Of a stretch of 64,000 bases of DNA, positions 42,952 to 51,693 are shown piece after piece. The position numbers and the translations under genes are program-made. Each line of letters opens with the position of its first letter. Position 1 is the first letter of the stretch. Below the pieces are notes generated by a model. The model did no database searches, had not been told where the DNA came from, and was given only the letters and a program-made list of their open reading frames with translations. The DNA is from Leptolyngbya ohadii IS1 (GTDB taxonomy: Bacteria; Cyanobacteriota; Cyanobacteriia; Elainellales; Elainellaceae), in contig NZ_NKFP01000004.1 of the NCBI RefSeq assembly GCF_002215035.1, forward strand, positions 435,726 to 499,725. The letters run 5' to 3'.

Positions 42952-43887
42952 CTAACCCTGCCCGGAAGCCGATAGATTTTGCTGCGCTGTCCGTCCTTGA
43001 CTTGCTGTGAGGCTGCGGAGGTACAGTCCACCCACAATCGCCAAAAACAGAACGTAGGCGATCGCCTGTACGAGATACAGCGTTTGCGTATAGCCAAAGA
43101 GTGCCTTCAGCAGAATTCCAGGAAACTGCCGATCGGGCAGAACATGGCTCAAATCCCAAACTAGTGGACCCAGAACACACGACGACCCATGACTGATACA
43201 CCAGTTGGCATCCGGGTTGACCTGCGCCAGAAGTCCGATCGCCTTATCCAGATGCCGCAGAGCAGACACCACCAGCCCGGACACAATCAGCAGCAGCAGC
43301 ACCCCCATTGTCTGGAAAAACTGCCGTAGATTGATTTTGACGCCCAACCGAAACAGCAGCATGCCAATCACCGTTGCGCCAACCAGCCCTGCCACCGCCC
43401 CAACTGCCGGAAGCCAGCCCTGCTGAAACTTTGCTGCGATAAACAGCACCGTCTCAAAGCCTTCACGCAGCACCGCAATCGCAATTAGCCCAAACACCCC
43501 CCAGCCCGCTTTGCCGTCCTTCAGCGCCGCCGTAATCGCGCCTTCCACATCTGACTTCAAAGCCCTTGCCTGCTGCGTCATCCAGATCAGCATCCAGCTG
43601 AGCAAGCCGATCGCCAGCACCCCAAATCCGGTCTCCAGCAATTCTTTTCCAATTTTGGCACTGGGCTGATTCGCCGCCTCCAATGCTGCCAGCACACTGC
43701 TCAACAGAACGCCGATCGCCACACTTACCGTAACCCCTGCCCCAATCCCTGCATAGACCCAGCGATTCAGGTGAGATTGTCCCGCCTTACTGAGATACGC
43801 CAGCACAATACCGACCACCAACGCTGCCTCTACACCTTCCCGCAGAGTCACCACAAACGTCGGCAATGCCGCACTCAAATCCATCAT
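42952..43887 (-). CDS. FTR1-family iron permease
   Basis: A 311-residue polytopic membrane protein of the FTR1/EfeU family, which imports iron after oxidation. Seen: both REXXE motifs used for iron passage, REGVE (16-20) and REGFE (141-145), each within a hydrophobic helix, with about seven helices in all. The length is typical for a stand-alone bacterial permease; no EfeO/EfeB (cupredoxin or peroxidase) partner is next to it. The start could be either of two adjacent ATG codons (43887 or 43884). hrcA lies upstream on the same strand but is separated by 123 bases with a heptamer repeat, so cotranscription is uncertain. Confidence 0.94.
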   Translation of the reverse strand: MMDLSAALPTFVVTLREGVEAALVVGIVLAYLSKAGQSHLNRWVYAGIGAGVTVSVAIGVLLSSVLAALEAANQPSAKIGKELLETGFGVLAIGLLSWMLIWMTQQARALKSDVEGAITAALKDGKAGWGVFGLIAIAVLREGFETVLFIAAKFQQGWLPAVGAVAGLVGATVIGMLLFRLGVKINLRQFFQTMGVLLLLIVSGLVVSALRHLDKAIGLLAQVNPDANWCISHGSSCVLGPLVWDLSHVLPDRQFPGILLKALFGYTQTLYLVQAIAYVLFLAIVGGLYLRSLTASQGRTAQQNLSASGQG

Positions 43888-43973
43888 GCCAATTCCTGAC
43901 TGAGATTAAAGAGTCTACTCTTCCAGCCTAAAGACTCCACCCCAAAAATCAAGCAAATTCATAACTTCCCATT

Positions 43974-44001
43974 CCCTACTCCCTACTCCCTACTCCCTAC
44001 T
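43974..44001. repeat. Four heptamer repeats CCCTACT at the hrcA 3' end
   Basis: Four exact CCCTACT copies in a row, flanked by related ATTCCCT and CCCCGCTCC. On the hrcA coding strand they read as AGTAGGG units just after its stop, that is, the G-rich kind of array seen after other genes here. This is like the short tandemly repeated (STRR) heptamers known in filamentous cyanobacteria. Confidence 0.8.
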
Positions 44002-44010
44002 CCCCGCTCC

Positions 44011-45099
44011 TCAAGTCGTCTGACTAATTGCCTCCGACAAATAATCCGCCGCCGCTTCCACCATCGCGATCGCATTCTCATACACCATGCGCGTTGGACC
44101 CAACATTCCCACACTGCCAACGGGAACCGAACCGCGCTGATAGGTGGCAGATACCAGGGCACAGGAACGCATCGGCTCCAGGGGATTTTCTGCCCCGATT
44201 CGGACTGTGACTCGCTTGCCGCTTCCGTCCGGTTCTGCCGATTCAAAAATGAGCGACCAGAGCTGATCCTGCTCCGACTCTAGTAGATGGACGATCGGCT
44301 GCACCTGCTGAAGTTCGGAAAATTCGGGCTGACGCTTCAGGACTTCGGCAACGCCATTGATTAATATCTGCGTCGAAAGGGAGAGACGCCGCCGCTGGTT
44401 GAGTTCCAGCAGAGAACTTTGCAGCAGTGTAGCGTAGTGATCGAACTCTCGTCCCAACTCCGTCCAGTCCAGGGTGGCGATTTCACTCAGGGTTCTGCCC
44501 CGAAGCTGACTGTTGAGGAAGTTGGAGAGAATTTGCAGTTCCCGATCAAGGCGATCGCTGTCCAGTTGCTCCTCCTCCAGGAAAGGCAAATCGACCAGGG
44601 TGGACTGGGTTTCGTAGGTATCGAGTACCACAATCACCATCAACCGTGCCGGATCAAGCTGAACGAGCTGTAAATGCTTAAGCTGGGCGGTACTGGATTG
44701 GGGGAGTGTAACCAGGGCAATGTAGCCGCTGAGGGTCGATAGAATCTGGGCAGCGCTGCGCAGCAGAGCCTCCAGGCTCAGTTCCTCCCGGTTCAACTGC
44801 TCACTCAGGGTTTGGGCAACCTGACGCGCCTGGGTGTCCGACGGAGTCACAATTTGATCGACATACAGCCGATAGCCAGAGTCTGAAGGAATCCGTCCCG
44901 CTGAGGTGTGGGGCTGATACAGCAAGCCCGCCTTTTCCAGGTAGCCCATTGCATTCCGGATCGTTGCAGAGCTAACTCTAGGGTTAAATTCTTCCAGAAG
45001 GGCTTCTGAGCCGACGGGCTTAGCAGTTGCAATATAGTAGCGAACTGTTGCACCCAGAACCTGCTGCTGGCGAGGGTTAAGTTTCACGGGGAAAGACAT
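44011..45099 (-). CDS. hrcA: HrcA heat-shock repressor
   Basis: HrcA binds CIRCE operators and represses groEL-type chaperone genes; it is activated by GroEL and released on heat stress. The 362 residues show the N-terminal winged helix ([68 protein letters not shown], in parts) and the GAF-like dimerisation core and C-terminal [10 protein letters not shown] and [19 protein letters not shown] motifs. Length is normal. No CIRCE sequence (TTAGCACTC-N9-GAGTGCTAA) is visible near it, and dnaK/groEL genes are not in the window, so its targets lie elsewhere. The rhodanese gene lies 99 bases upstream on the same strand. Confidence 0.95.
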   Translation of the reverse strand: MSFPVKLNPRQQQVLGATVRYYIATAKPVGSEALLEEFNPRVSSATIRNAMGYLEKAGLLYQPHTSAGRIPSDSGYRLYVDQIVTPSDTQARQVAQTLSEQLNREELSLEALLRSAAQILSTLSGYIALVTLPQSSTAQLKHLQLVQLDPARLMVIVVLDTYETQSTLVDLPFLEEEQLDSDRLDRELQILSNFLNSQLRGRTLSEIATLDWTELGREFDHYATLLQSSLLELNQRRRLSLSTQILINGVAEVLKRQPEFSELQQVQPIVHLLESEQDQLWSLIFESAEPDGSGKRVTVRIGAENPLEPMRSCALVSATYQRGSVPVGSVGMLGPTRMVYENAIAMVEAAADYLSEAISQTT

Positions 45100-45198
45100 A
45101 GCGGAAATTCGCGCAAGGGAAGAATGAATAGGGAGTCAATACAGGAGCGATAAGCCGGATCGAAGATGCTCGACAGCATGGAGGCTTAGTATCGTGGG

Positions 45199-45555
45199 TT
45201 AGTATCGCGGAATGGAAGGATCAACCAGCATGGAATAAGCGTCAATACCGCCTGTGACATTTTTGACTTGGGAAAACCCCTGATGCTGTAACCACTGGCA
45301 CATCTGCGCCGATCGAATTCCATGATGGCACAGCACGATCGTCTCCGTATCTGGATCAAGCTGGCTGAAGATCTGCCCAGACCACTCGCCAAACCGACTG
45401 AGGGGCAAATTCAGGAAGCCGTCCAGCGAGGCAATTGATACTTCCTCAGGTTCGCGGACGTCTACAAACTGCACCGGAGCGTTGCTCGATCCGAGACGCT
45501 CTGCCAGTTGCTCTACTGTGATTACGTCGAGAGGTTTATTAGAAAGGTTGGTCAT
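45199..45555 (-). CDS. Single-domain rhodanese-like sulfurtransferase
   Basis: A 118-residue rhodanese domain. Seen: ITVEQLAERL at the start, VQFVDVREPEEVSIASL with the conserved Asp-Val-Arg-Glu, and the active loop LCHHGIRSAQMCQWL, where Cys76 carries the persulfide. The CxxGxRS loop with two histidines is of the GlpE/PspE-type six-residue class, so it should transfer sulfur (for example from thiosulfate). The gene is on the same strand and 99 bases upstream of hrcA. No signal peptide, so cytoplasmic. Confidence 0.93.
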   Translation of the reverse strand: MTNLSNKPLDVITVEQLAERLGSSNAPVQFVDVREPEEVSIASLDGFLNLPLSRFGEWSGQIFSQLDPDTETIVLCHHGIRSAQMCQWLQHQGFSQVKNVTGGIDAYSMLVDPSIPRY

Positions 45556-45880
45556 ATTTTTAATGTTAATTATCTAAAAACAGCACCCGGAGCAGAAACG
45601 ACTCCCCAAGCAGCGATCGTTAAGCAAGTCTTTGAAAAATCTTAAGTTCAACTTACCCGGAACCCTCTACTTCCGCAACCCCACTCCCTAGCCCTCATCT
45701 CCCCATTTCCTCCTCTCGCCGCCCCCCACTTCCCCCGCCGTGTATCAGCACGATCGCGGAAATTTTACAGTGTCTTCTCAAAAACTTTAAACAGGCGATC
45801 GGTAAACTGCTGATGGCGATTCCCTTCCAGTTGTCAACAATAGCCTCAGGGATGAGCAATATGTGTGAGGGAGCACGACC
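45556..45880. other. 325-base divergent gap
   Basis: Between the rhodanese gene (minus) and a small plus-strand gene. It contains a C-rich, imperfectly repetitive stretch at about 45675-45740 (CCCACTCCC, CCCCATTTCC, CCCCCCACTTCCCC), the same sequence flavour as the octamer arrays but without a regular period. No ORF or terminator seen. Confidence 0.5.
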
Positions 45881-46078
45881 ATGACTGCTAAGGTTTCTGA
45901 GAAAAGCATCACTGCCCGCTGGCTTCAAGCAATTGTCATTACCTGTGTGATGTATCTGGTGATGGGCATGAACCAGTCCGAATCAACTTCCAGTACCCTA
46001 TACCAGTGGCGATCGGCTCAGTCTGAACCAGAATCTCTGTTCATCAAGCCCCTTGCTCAGCCGCCTCTCATCCGATAA
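45881..46078 (+). CDS. 65-residue protein with one hydrophobic segment
   Basis: ATG at 45881 with a good Shine-Dalgarno (GAGGGAG, 8 bases upstream). The product starts MTAKVSEKSITARWLQ, continues AIVITCVMYLVMGM (hydrophobic, about 17-30), and ends in a Ser/Pro/Glu-rich tail. One transmembrane helix or a small exported peptide is likely. I do not recognise a family. The Shine-Dalgarno and the basic-hydrophobic-polar layout make a real gene likely. Confidence 0.6.
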   Translation: MTAKVSEKSITARWLQAIVITCVMYLVMGMNQSESTSSTLYQWRSAQSEPESLFIKPLAQPPLIR

Positions 46079-46171
46079 AGCCTTGGGGCAACTTACGGGG
46101 TGCTGCATCAAACTGCATCAACATAGAGATGAGACTAGAGATGAGACTTTTTTCCTGAATGGCAGAGACAT

Positions 46172-46301
46172 CCCTCATCCTCCAACCCCTTGTCTCAGTT
46201 TGGGAGAAGGGGAGCCAGAATCATTAGAATCCTTTGTGAGCAAAAGAAATTTGTGCATCTCAAAGTCCCTCTTCTAGCATTAGCAGGGTTTAGGGTGAGG
46301 G
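46172..46301. repeat. MITE-like inverted repeat that ends inside a gene
   Basis: Left end CCCTCATCCTCCAACCCC (about 46173-46190), right end GGGTTTAGGGTGAGGG (46286-46301); these are imperfect inverted copies. Inside lies CCCCTTGTCTC ... GGGAGAAGGGG, a hairpin. I recall CCCTCACCCTAAACCCC-type elements as frequent in filamentous cyanobacteria. The right end overlaps the 3' end of the TPR gene and encodes its last residues and stop. Just before the element, 11-bp GAGATGAGACT and ACTGCATCAA tandem repeats occur (46100-46150). Confidence 0.65.
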
Positions 46302-47600
46302 CAATGACTGTCCTGCTGAATTCAGGGATTGGATCTGGGTGTTGAAATAATCCACCTTGTAGCGCAATTGCTGTGCCAGTTGAAGTCCCTGCTGGAAGGC
46401 AATTAACGCCTGGGATGGATTACCCCGCTCCTTAAGCAACTGTCCCATCTGGTCATAGGTATTCATCATGCCCAGCGTGTTGTAGGACTGCTGCTCGACG
46501 TCCAGCAATAGCCGATACACTGCCAGGGCTTCGTCTACGCGATTCTGCGATCGATACAGGTTAGCCAGTCGCTGAAGGGCATCGCTGCCATAGGCAAGCT
46601 GTTGAACCGATCGAGCAATGGCAAAGGCTTCCTGGTAGTTAGCAATTGCGGCTTCCGTTTGTCCTAAAGCGGCGTAGCTGTCTCCGATCGCCAGTTTGAG
46701 TCCGGGAACGGGTTGCAGGTTGCGCTGGCTGCGGTAGAGGTCAACCAGTTTTTGCTGAGCAGCGATCGCCTCGGTGGGCTGATTGTTGTCCGTGTAGATG
46801 CGGGCAAGCTGCTGGAGGGCGGTTTCCTGCGTGGTGCGATCGCCCTTTGCCTCTGCCACCTGGTTTAGCTGCTCGTAGGCAACGGCAGCACGGGGATACT
46901 CAAACCAGGACAGATGGAGATTGCCCAATGCCGAGAGTACCTGGATTTGGCGATTCACATCCTGCTGCTGCTGTGCCTGGGTAAGCAGTTTGGTGTATAG
47001 CACAACCGCCTGATCCTTTGCCCGTACCGTCTCATATGCCTGGGCAATCCGCACTGGTAGGTTGGGGTTACTGGCGGGATTTGCTTCTACCTGCTGTTCA
47101 ATTTGCTGGAGCCGTTCGGTGATCAGCCGCAGCTCAATGATTTGGCTTTGCCGCCATGCCACTTCCCCGACGCGAGCTAGTGCCGTCACTTCCTCCGGAA
47201 TGCTCAGGTAGCGCCGCAGCCGCAGTTCCCGATTAAAAATTTCAAATGCACCTGGAATATTGCCTGCCTGAAGCTGAGCCGTTGCCTGACTCTGAAGCTC
47301 GGTTAGGGCGGCTCGCAGGACGTCTTTTTCCTGAGGGTTCAGCGGGCGATCGACCGTCATCGTCGGCAGCAGGGGATCGGGTTGGGGTTCCAGGGCATTT
47401 TCCGGAATAGCAGGTGGTGTAACATTCTCCGGAGTGTCGGCTGGCTCAGTGGGCGCAGCATCTGGTGTTTGTGCCAGGGCATTGAAAGGAACGATCAGCA
47501 GCATTGGAAGCCCGACCAGAAAGGCATAGCAATAGCTCCTCAAAGAGATCCCTAAAGAGAACTGCGATCGATCGCCCATGGTTTTGATAGCCCCATTCAT
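46290..47600 (-). CDS. Exported TPR protein
   Basis: ATG 47600 has AGGAGAAG 8 bases upstream, so I start there rather than at the longest frame (47675). The 436-residue product has a signal-like N-terminus (hydrophobic CYAFLVGLPMLLIVPFNALA, about 24-43), a Pro/Glu-rich linker, and then a helical array of about seven TPR-like units (AQLQAGNIPGAFEIFNRELRL, ALGNLHLSWFEYPRAAVAYEQ, IGDSYAALGQTEAAIANYQEAF, ALQRLANLYRSQNRVDEALAVY). It is probably periplasmic. The final residues (SLPSP) and the stop are encoded by the end of a repeat element, so the ancestral C-terminus may have differed. Confidence 0.82.
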   Translation of the reverse strand: MNGAIKTMGDRSQFSLGISLRSYCYAFLVGLPMLLIVPFNALAQTPDAAPTEPADTPENVTPPAIPENALEPQPDPLLPTMTVDRPLNPQEKDVLRAALTELQSQATAQLQAGNIPGAFEIFNRELRLRRYLSIPEEVTALARVGEVAWRQSQIIELRLITERLQQIEQQVEANPASNPNLPVRIAQAYETVRAKDQAVVLYTKLLTQAQQQQDVNRQIQVLSALGNLHLSWFEYPRAAVAYEQLNQVAEAKGDRTTQETALQQLARIYTDNNQPTEAIAAQQKLVDLYRSQRNLQPVPGLKLAIGDSYAALGQTEAAIANYQEAFAIARSVQQLAYGSDALQRLANLYRSQNRVDEALAVYRLLLDVEQQSYNTLGMMNTYDQMGQLLKERGNPSQALIAFQQGLQLAQQLRYKVDYFNTQIQSLNSAGQSLPSP

Positions 47601-48145
47601 TTCAACTTCTCCTGTTGCTCTGCTGCCATTAGAACCTTGACCAGAAACACTCACTGATACTCGTGACTGGTACACTGATGGTTGTTCTGTGCCGTTTGTT
47701 TCTGAGTTGCTTCCTCAGCTTGTCTAGCCTAAAAGCTTTTCTAGCCTAAATTTGTCAGGACGACCAGACTCTAGTGTACTCTCTGCGCGGATAGCAGCTA
47801 GTTGTCAAATCGATCGAGATCGACTATGCGTTATCAAAAGTATATTTTTTGCTCCTAAGATGAACTGTGTGTTCTGTGCTGCGAATCCTTGTTATGAGCA
47901 GATTCCCCGGTACAGATAGAAACGTCACAGATATGGAGACGCCGGAAATGGGATAGTTAAAATCGACCTCAGATCGATAGTCGCTATCGTTATGGATAAC
48001 TGGCAAAGCTCAAAGTAGTGCGGTTTCTTGAAGTTTTTGTCTGGATAGGGCGAGGTCAGCAAACTGCCTAGTCTAGATGGCATCTACCGGTAAATGTGGG
48101 CAGGTTAATTGTCACGGGTAAGTTAATTGTAAGGGTGAGTCAGGC
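47601..48145. other. 545-base divergent gap before purD
   Basis: Regulatory region for the TPR gene (minus) and purD (plus). A perfect hairpin CGATAG-TCG-CTATCG lies at 47975-47989. Just before purD is a short tandem repeat, GTTAATTGTCACGGGT and GTTAATTGTAAGGGT (about 48105-48137). No gene recognised. Confidence 0.5.
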
Positions 48146-49417
48146 GTGAAAGTTTTAGTCATTGGCAATGGCGGACGCGAACACACGATCGCGTGGAAGC
48201 TGCTCCAGTCGAAGCGGGTGCAGGAAGTCTTTTGCGTTCCGGGCAATGGAGGCACGGCAAAGCTGGCAAAATGCCGCAATATCGCCATGTCGGTGACGGA
48301 CTTTGAGGGCATCGGTCGGTTTGCTCTGGTTAACAATGTGGCTCTGGTGGTGGTGGGGCCAGAAGTGCCGCTTGCCGCCGGAATTACAGATTATTTGCAG
48401 GAGCAGGGACTCACGGTATTTGGTCCCACCCAGACAGGTGCCCAAATCGAAGCCAGCAAAGCCTGGGCGAAAGAACTCATGCAGGAGGCAGGCGTTCCCA
48501 CAGCAAAATCAGCCGTTTTTACGGACGCGGACACCGCGATCGACTACGTGAAGCAATCCGGCGCGCCCATTGTCGTGAAAGCAGACGGACTGGCAGCGGG
48601 GAAAGGGGTCACGGTTGCAGAAACCGTTGAGCAAGCGATCGAGGCGATCGAAGCCGCCTTCGGAGGACAGTTTGGTGCAGCCGGACAGACGGTGGTGATT
48701 GAGGAATGCCTGATCGGAGAGGAAGCCTCTGTGCTGGCGATTACCGATGGGATCACGATTCGTCCCCTGCTTCCGGCACAGGATCACAAGCGGATTGGCG
48801 AGGGCGACACGGGCGCAAATACCGGTGGGATGGGAACTTACGCTCCTGCTCCGATCGTTACCCCAGCGCTCATGGAGCGCATCCAGCAGGAAATCCTGGA
48901 GCCAACGATTGCCGCCCTCCAGAAGCGAGGCATTGACTACCGGGGTGTTCTCTACGCCGGACTGATGATCACACCAGAGGGCGACCCAAAGGTCATTGAA
49001 TTTAACTGTCGGTTTGGCGATCCAGAAACCCAGGTGGTTCTGCCCCTGCTGGAAACCCCTCTGGAAACCGTTATGCTTGCCTGCACACAGCAAACCCTGG
49101 CACAACTTCCGCCGCTGGGGTGGAATCCGGGAGCCGCCATTTGTGTGGTAATTGCGGCAGCAAACTATCCCGACAGCTATCGCAAGGGAATGCCGATCCA
49201 GGGCATTGAGCAGGCAGAGGCATCGGGGGCGGTCGTCTTCCACGCAGGCACGAAGTTTAATCAGCAGCTTTTGGCGGATGGGGGTCGTGTTCTGGGCGTT
49301 ACGGCGATCGGGGATTCCCTGACAGATGCGGCGAAGAAGGCTTACGCGGCGGTAGACTGTATTCAGTTTGAGGGAATGTACTATCGGCGCGACATTGGAC
49401 ACCGTGCCCTCAAATAG
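48146..49417 (+). CDS. purD: PurD, phosphoribosylamine-glycine ligase
   Basis: PurD joins 5-phosphoribosylamine and glycine with ATP, step two of purine synthesis. The 423-residue ATP-grasp enzyme starts at GTG 48146 (GGGTGAG upstream) with MKVLVIGNGGREHTIAWKL, the family N-terminus. Seen: GPTQTGAQIEASKAWAKELM, the ATP-grasp core VVKADGLAAGKGV, the metal-binding loop IEFNCRFGDPETQVVLP, and HKRIGEGDTGANTGGMGTY. Length is normal. It is monocistronic here; nblS follows after a 269-base gap. Confidence 0.97.
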   Translation: MKVLVIGNGGREHTIAWKLLQSKRVQEVFCVPGNGGTAKLAKCRNIAMSVTDFEGIGRFALVNNVALVVVGPEVPLAAGITDYLQEQGLTVFGPTQTGAQIEASKAWAKELMQEAGVPTAKSAVFTDADTAIDYVKQSGAPIVVKADGLAAGKGVTVAETVEQAIEAIEAAFGGQFGAAGQTVVIEECLIGEEASVLAITDGITIRPLLPAQDHKRIGEGDTGANTGGMGTYAPAPIVTPALMERIQQEILEPTIAALQKRGIDYRGVLYAGLMITPEGDPKVIEFNCRFGDPETQVVLPLLETPLETVMLACTQQTLAQLPPLGWNPGAAICVVIAAANYPDSYRKGMPIQGIEQAEASGAVVFHAGTKFNQQLLADGGRVLGVTAIGDSLTDAAKKAYAAVDCIQFEGMYYRRDIGHRALK

Positions 49418-49686
49418 TGGCGTTTAAGCGGCGTAATTAACCAAGATTACCCAGTGAACAACAGTCAGGAAAAGTATCCCGGAATACCAGAGACTTTGCG
49501 GGTTTGACAAAACTTTGCAAAAATTAAGAGAGGGGGCGTTAATCTAGGAATAACCTGCCTGATTAGAAGCTTCACTTTAATCCCATCCAGTCTCATGCCA
49601 GTCTCATTCGAGAGGGAGCGGAACTGGATAAACTGAAAGCCAAATCCGAAAGCTAAGTCCGTCAAGCCTGACAAGTTGAGCGACCC

Positions 49687-51693
49687 TTGCTAAAGCTGCT
49701 TTACCAAATCAAAGCAATCATCGATCGCTGGTGGTCTGAGTTCACCCTTCAGACGCGCCTGATGGCGGCAGCAACGCTGGTCGTCTCGCTGATCATGAGC
49801 GGCTTGACCTTTTGGGCAGTCAACACGATTCAGCAGGATGCCCGCCTGAACGATACCCGTTTTGGCAGGGATCTGGGTCTGTTGCTGGCGGCAAACGTTG
49901 CGCCGCTGGTGGGCGAAAATAACCGTACTGAACTGGCTCGCTTTTCCCATCGCTTCTACAGCAGCACGTCGAGCGTTCGCTATATGCTCTACGCCGATGA
50001 GGATGGCAATATCTTCTTTGGAATTCCCTTCTCCGAGTCCGAGGTGCAAAACTCGCTGACAATTCGCCGCCGGATGCAGTTGCCTGACAACTATGCGGCT
50101 AATTTGGATGCGCCAATGGTGCGTCAGCATCTCACGCCCGCCGGAGAAGTCACCGACGTTTTTGTGCCGCTGAACCACGACGGCAAGTATTTAGGCGTAC
50201 TGGCGATCGGGATTAATCCCAACCCCACAGTTGTTAATTCTTCCCACCTGACGCGAGATGTGACGATCGCCGTATTCGTCTCGATCTGGGTGATGGTGAT
50301 TCTGGGGGCGGTCTTTAATGCGCTGACTATTACCAAGCCGATTAAGGAACTGCTGGTGGGCGTAAAAAACATTGCCGCCGGGAATTTCCGACAGCGAATC
50401 GATCTGCCCTTGGGCGGCGAACTGGGCGAACTGATTCTCAATTTCAACGAGATGGCGGAGCGTCTGGAACGCTACGAGGAACAGAATATTGAAGAACTCA
50501 CCGCCGAGAAAGCCAAGCTCGAAACGCTGGTTTCCACGATCGCTGATGGTGCAGTTCTGCTCGATACGAGTATGCAGGTGATCCTGACCAACCCAACCGC
50601 CGAGCATATTTTCGGCTGGGAGGATGCTCAGGAGCTGCTGGGGCAAAATGTGCTGTACCATCTGCCCAATGCGGTGAGCGCAGAATTAACCCGTCCCCTG
50701 TATCAGCTTGCGTCGGGACATCCGCCAGCAGAATTAAAGGATGGCGCAGAGTTCCGAATTACCATTCCAGAGCCGATTAATCGAACAGTGCGGATTCTGC
50801 TGACCACTGTGCTGGATCAGTATCGCGAAGCGGTCAAAGGCATTGCGATCACTGTGCAGGATATTACCCGCGAAGCCGAACTGAACGAGGCAAAGAGTCA
50901 GTTTATCAGCAACGTCTCTCACGAACTGCGAACGCCCCTGTTCAACATCAAGTCTTTCATCGAAACGCTGCACGAGTACGGCGACGACCTGAGCGAAGGG
51001 GAACGGCGAGAATTCCTGGATACGGCAAACCGGGAAACCGATCGCCTCACCCGCCTGGTCAATGATGTTCTCGATTTATCGCGCCTGGAATCCAATAAGC
51101 GATACAGCATGGAGCCGGTGGAGATCGTGCAGCCGATCGAGCAAACCCTCCGCACCCATCGCCTGAACGCAAAGGACAAGGGCATCGAACTCTGCCAGGA
51201 AATCGAGCCGAATCTGCCGCCTGTCCTGGGCAACTACGATTTGCTGCTGCAAGTCTTCTCGAACTTAATGGGCAACGGACTTAAGTTCACTCCCGCAGGC
51301 GGCAAAGTCACCATTCGCGCCTATCTGCCTCAGCCCGAAGAAGGGTTGCCACCGACCCATGTGCGTGTAGAGGTTTGCGATACGGGTATTGGCATTGACC
51401 CCGAAGATCAGGAAGCCATTTTCGATCGCTTTTTCCGCGTCGAGAATCGAGTCCACACGCTGGAAGGGACGGGACTGGGACTGTCGATCGTCCGCAACAT
51501 CATCGAGAAGCACCACAGTCGGGTGAATCTGGTGAGCGAAGTCGGCGTAGGCACAACCTTCTGGTTTGATCTGGCAATCTTCAAAGAAGGGGGAATTTTG
51601 CCCCACGAGTTGCCCACCGCTGAGCAGCGTAAATTAGAACATCATTCGATCGAGCAGAAAGCGGAAGAGGCGATCGATGCTTATGTAAGCTGA
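49687..51693 (+). CDS. nblS: NblS, light/nutrient-stress sensor histidine kinase
   Basis: NblS (Hik33, DspA) is the sensor kinase that, with RpaB, controls high-light, nutrient and cold responses and phycobilisome breakdown in cyanobacteria. The 668 residues start at a TTG at 49687, the only in-frame start, giving the family-typical beginning (WWSEFTLQTRLMAAATLVVSL). Layout: first transmembrane helix (about 26-45), a periplasmic region, second helix (about 190-212), HAMP (to about 265), PAS (about 280-395), HisKA with the phosphorylated His412 in FISNVSHELRTPL, and HATPase with N box NLMGNGLKF, VCDTGIGIDPED and GTGLGLSIV. It overlaps the next gene by 13 bases (convergent). Confidence 0.96.
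   Translation: MLKLLYQIKAIIDRWWSEFTLQTRLMAAATLVVSLIMSGLTFWAVNTIQQDARLNDTRFGRDLGLLLAANVAPLVGENNRTELARFSHRFYSSTSSVRYMLYADEDGNIFFGIPFSESEVQNSLTIRRRMQLPDNYAANLDAPMVRQHLTPAGEVTDVFVPLNHDGKYLGVLAIGINPNPTVVNSSHLTRDVTIAVFVSIWVMVILGAVFNALTITKPIKELLVGVKNIAAGNFRQRIDLPLGGELGELILNFNEMAERLERYEEQNIEELTAEKAKLETLVSTIADGAVLLDTSMQVILTNPTAEHIFGWEDAQELLGQNVLYHLPNAVSAELTRPLYQLASGHPPAELKDGAEFRITIPEPINRTVRILLTTVLDQYREAVKGIAITVQDITREAELNEAKSQFISNVSHELRTPLFNIKSFIETLHEYGDDLSEGERREFLDTANRETDRLTRLVNDVLDLSRLESNKRYSMEPVEIVQPIEQTLRTHRLNAKDKGIELCQEIEPNLPPVLGNYDLLLQVFSNLMGNGLKFTPAGGKVTIRAYLPQPEEGLPPTHVRVEVCDTGIGIDPEDQEAIFDRFFRVENRVHTLEGTGLGLSIVRNIIEKHHSRVNLVSEVGVGTTFWFDLAIFKEGGILPHELPTAEQRKLEHHSIEQKAEEAIDAYVS

Noticed and set aside
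44011-45200. Search for a CIRCE operator near hrcA
   Set aside because: No TTAGCACTC-N9-GAGTGCTAA or near match is visible in or around the gene.
48509-49402. 297-codon minus-strand frame opposite purD
   Set aside because: Shadow of purD; no domain and no Shine-Dalgarno.
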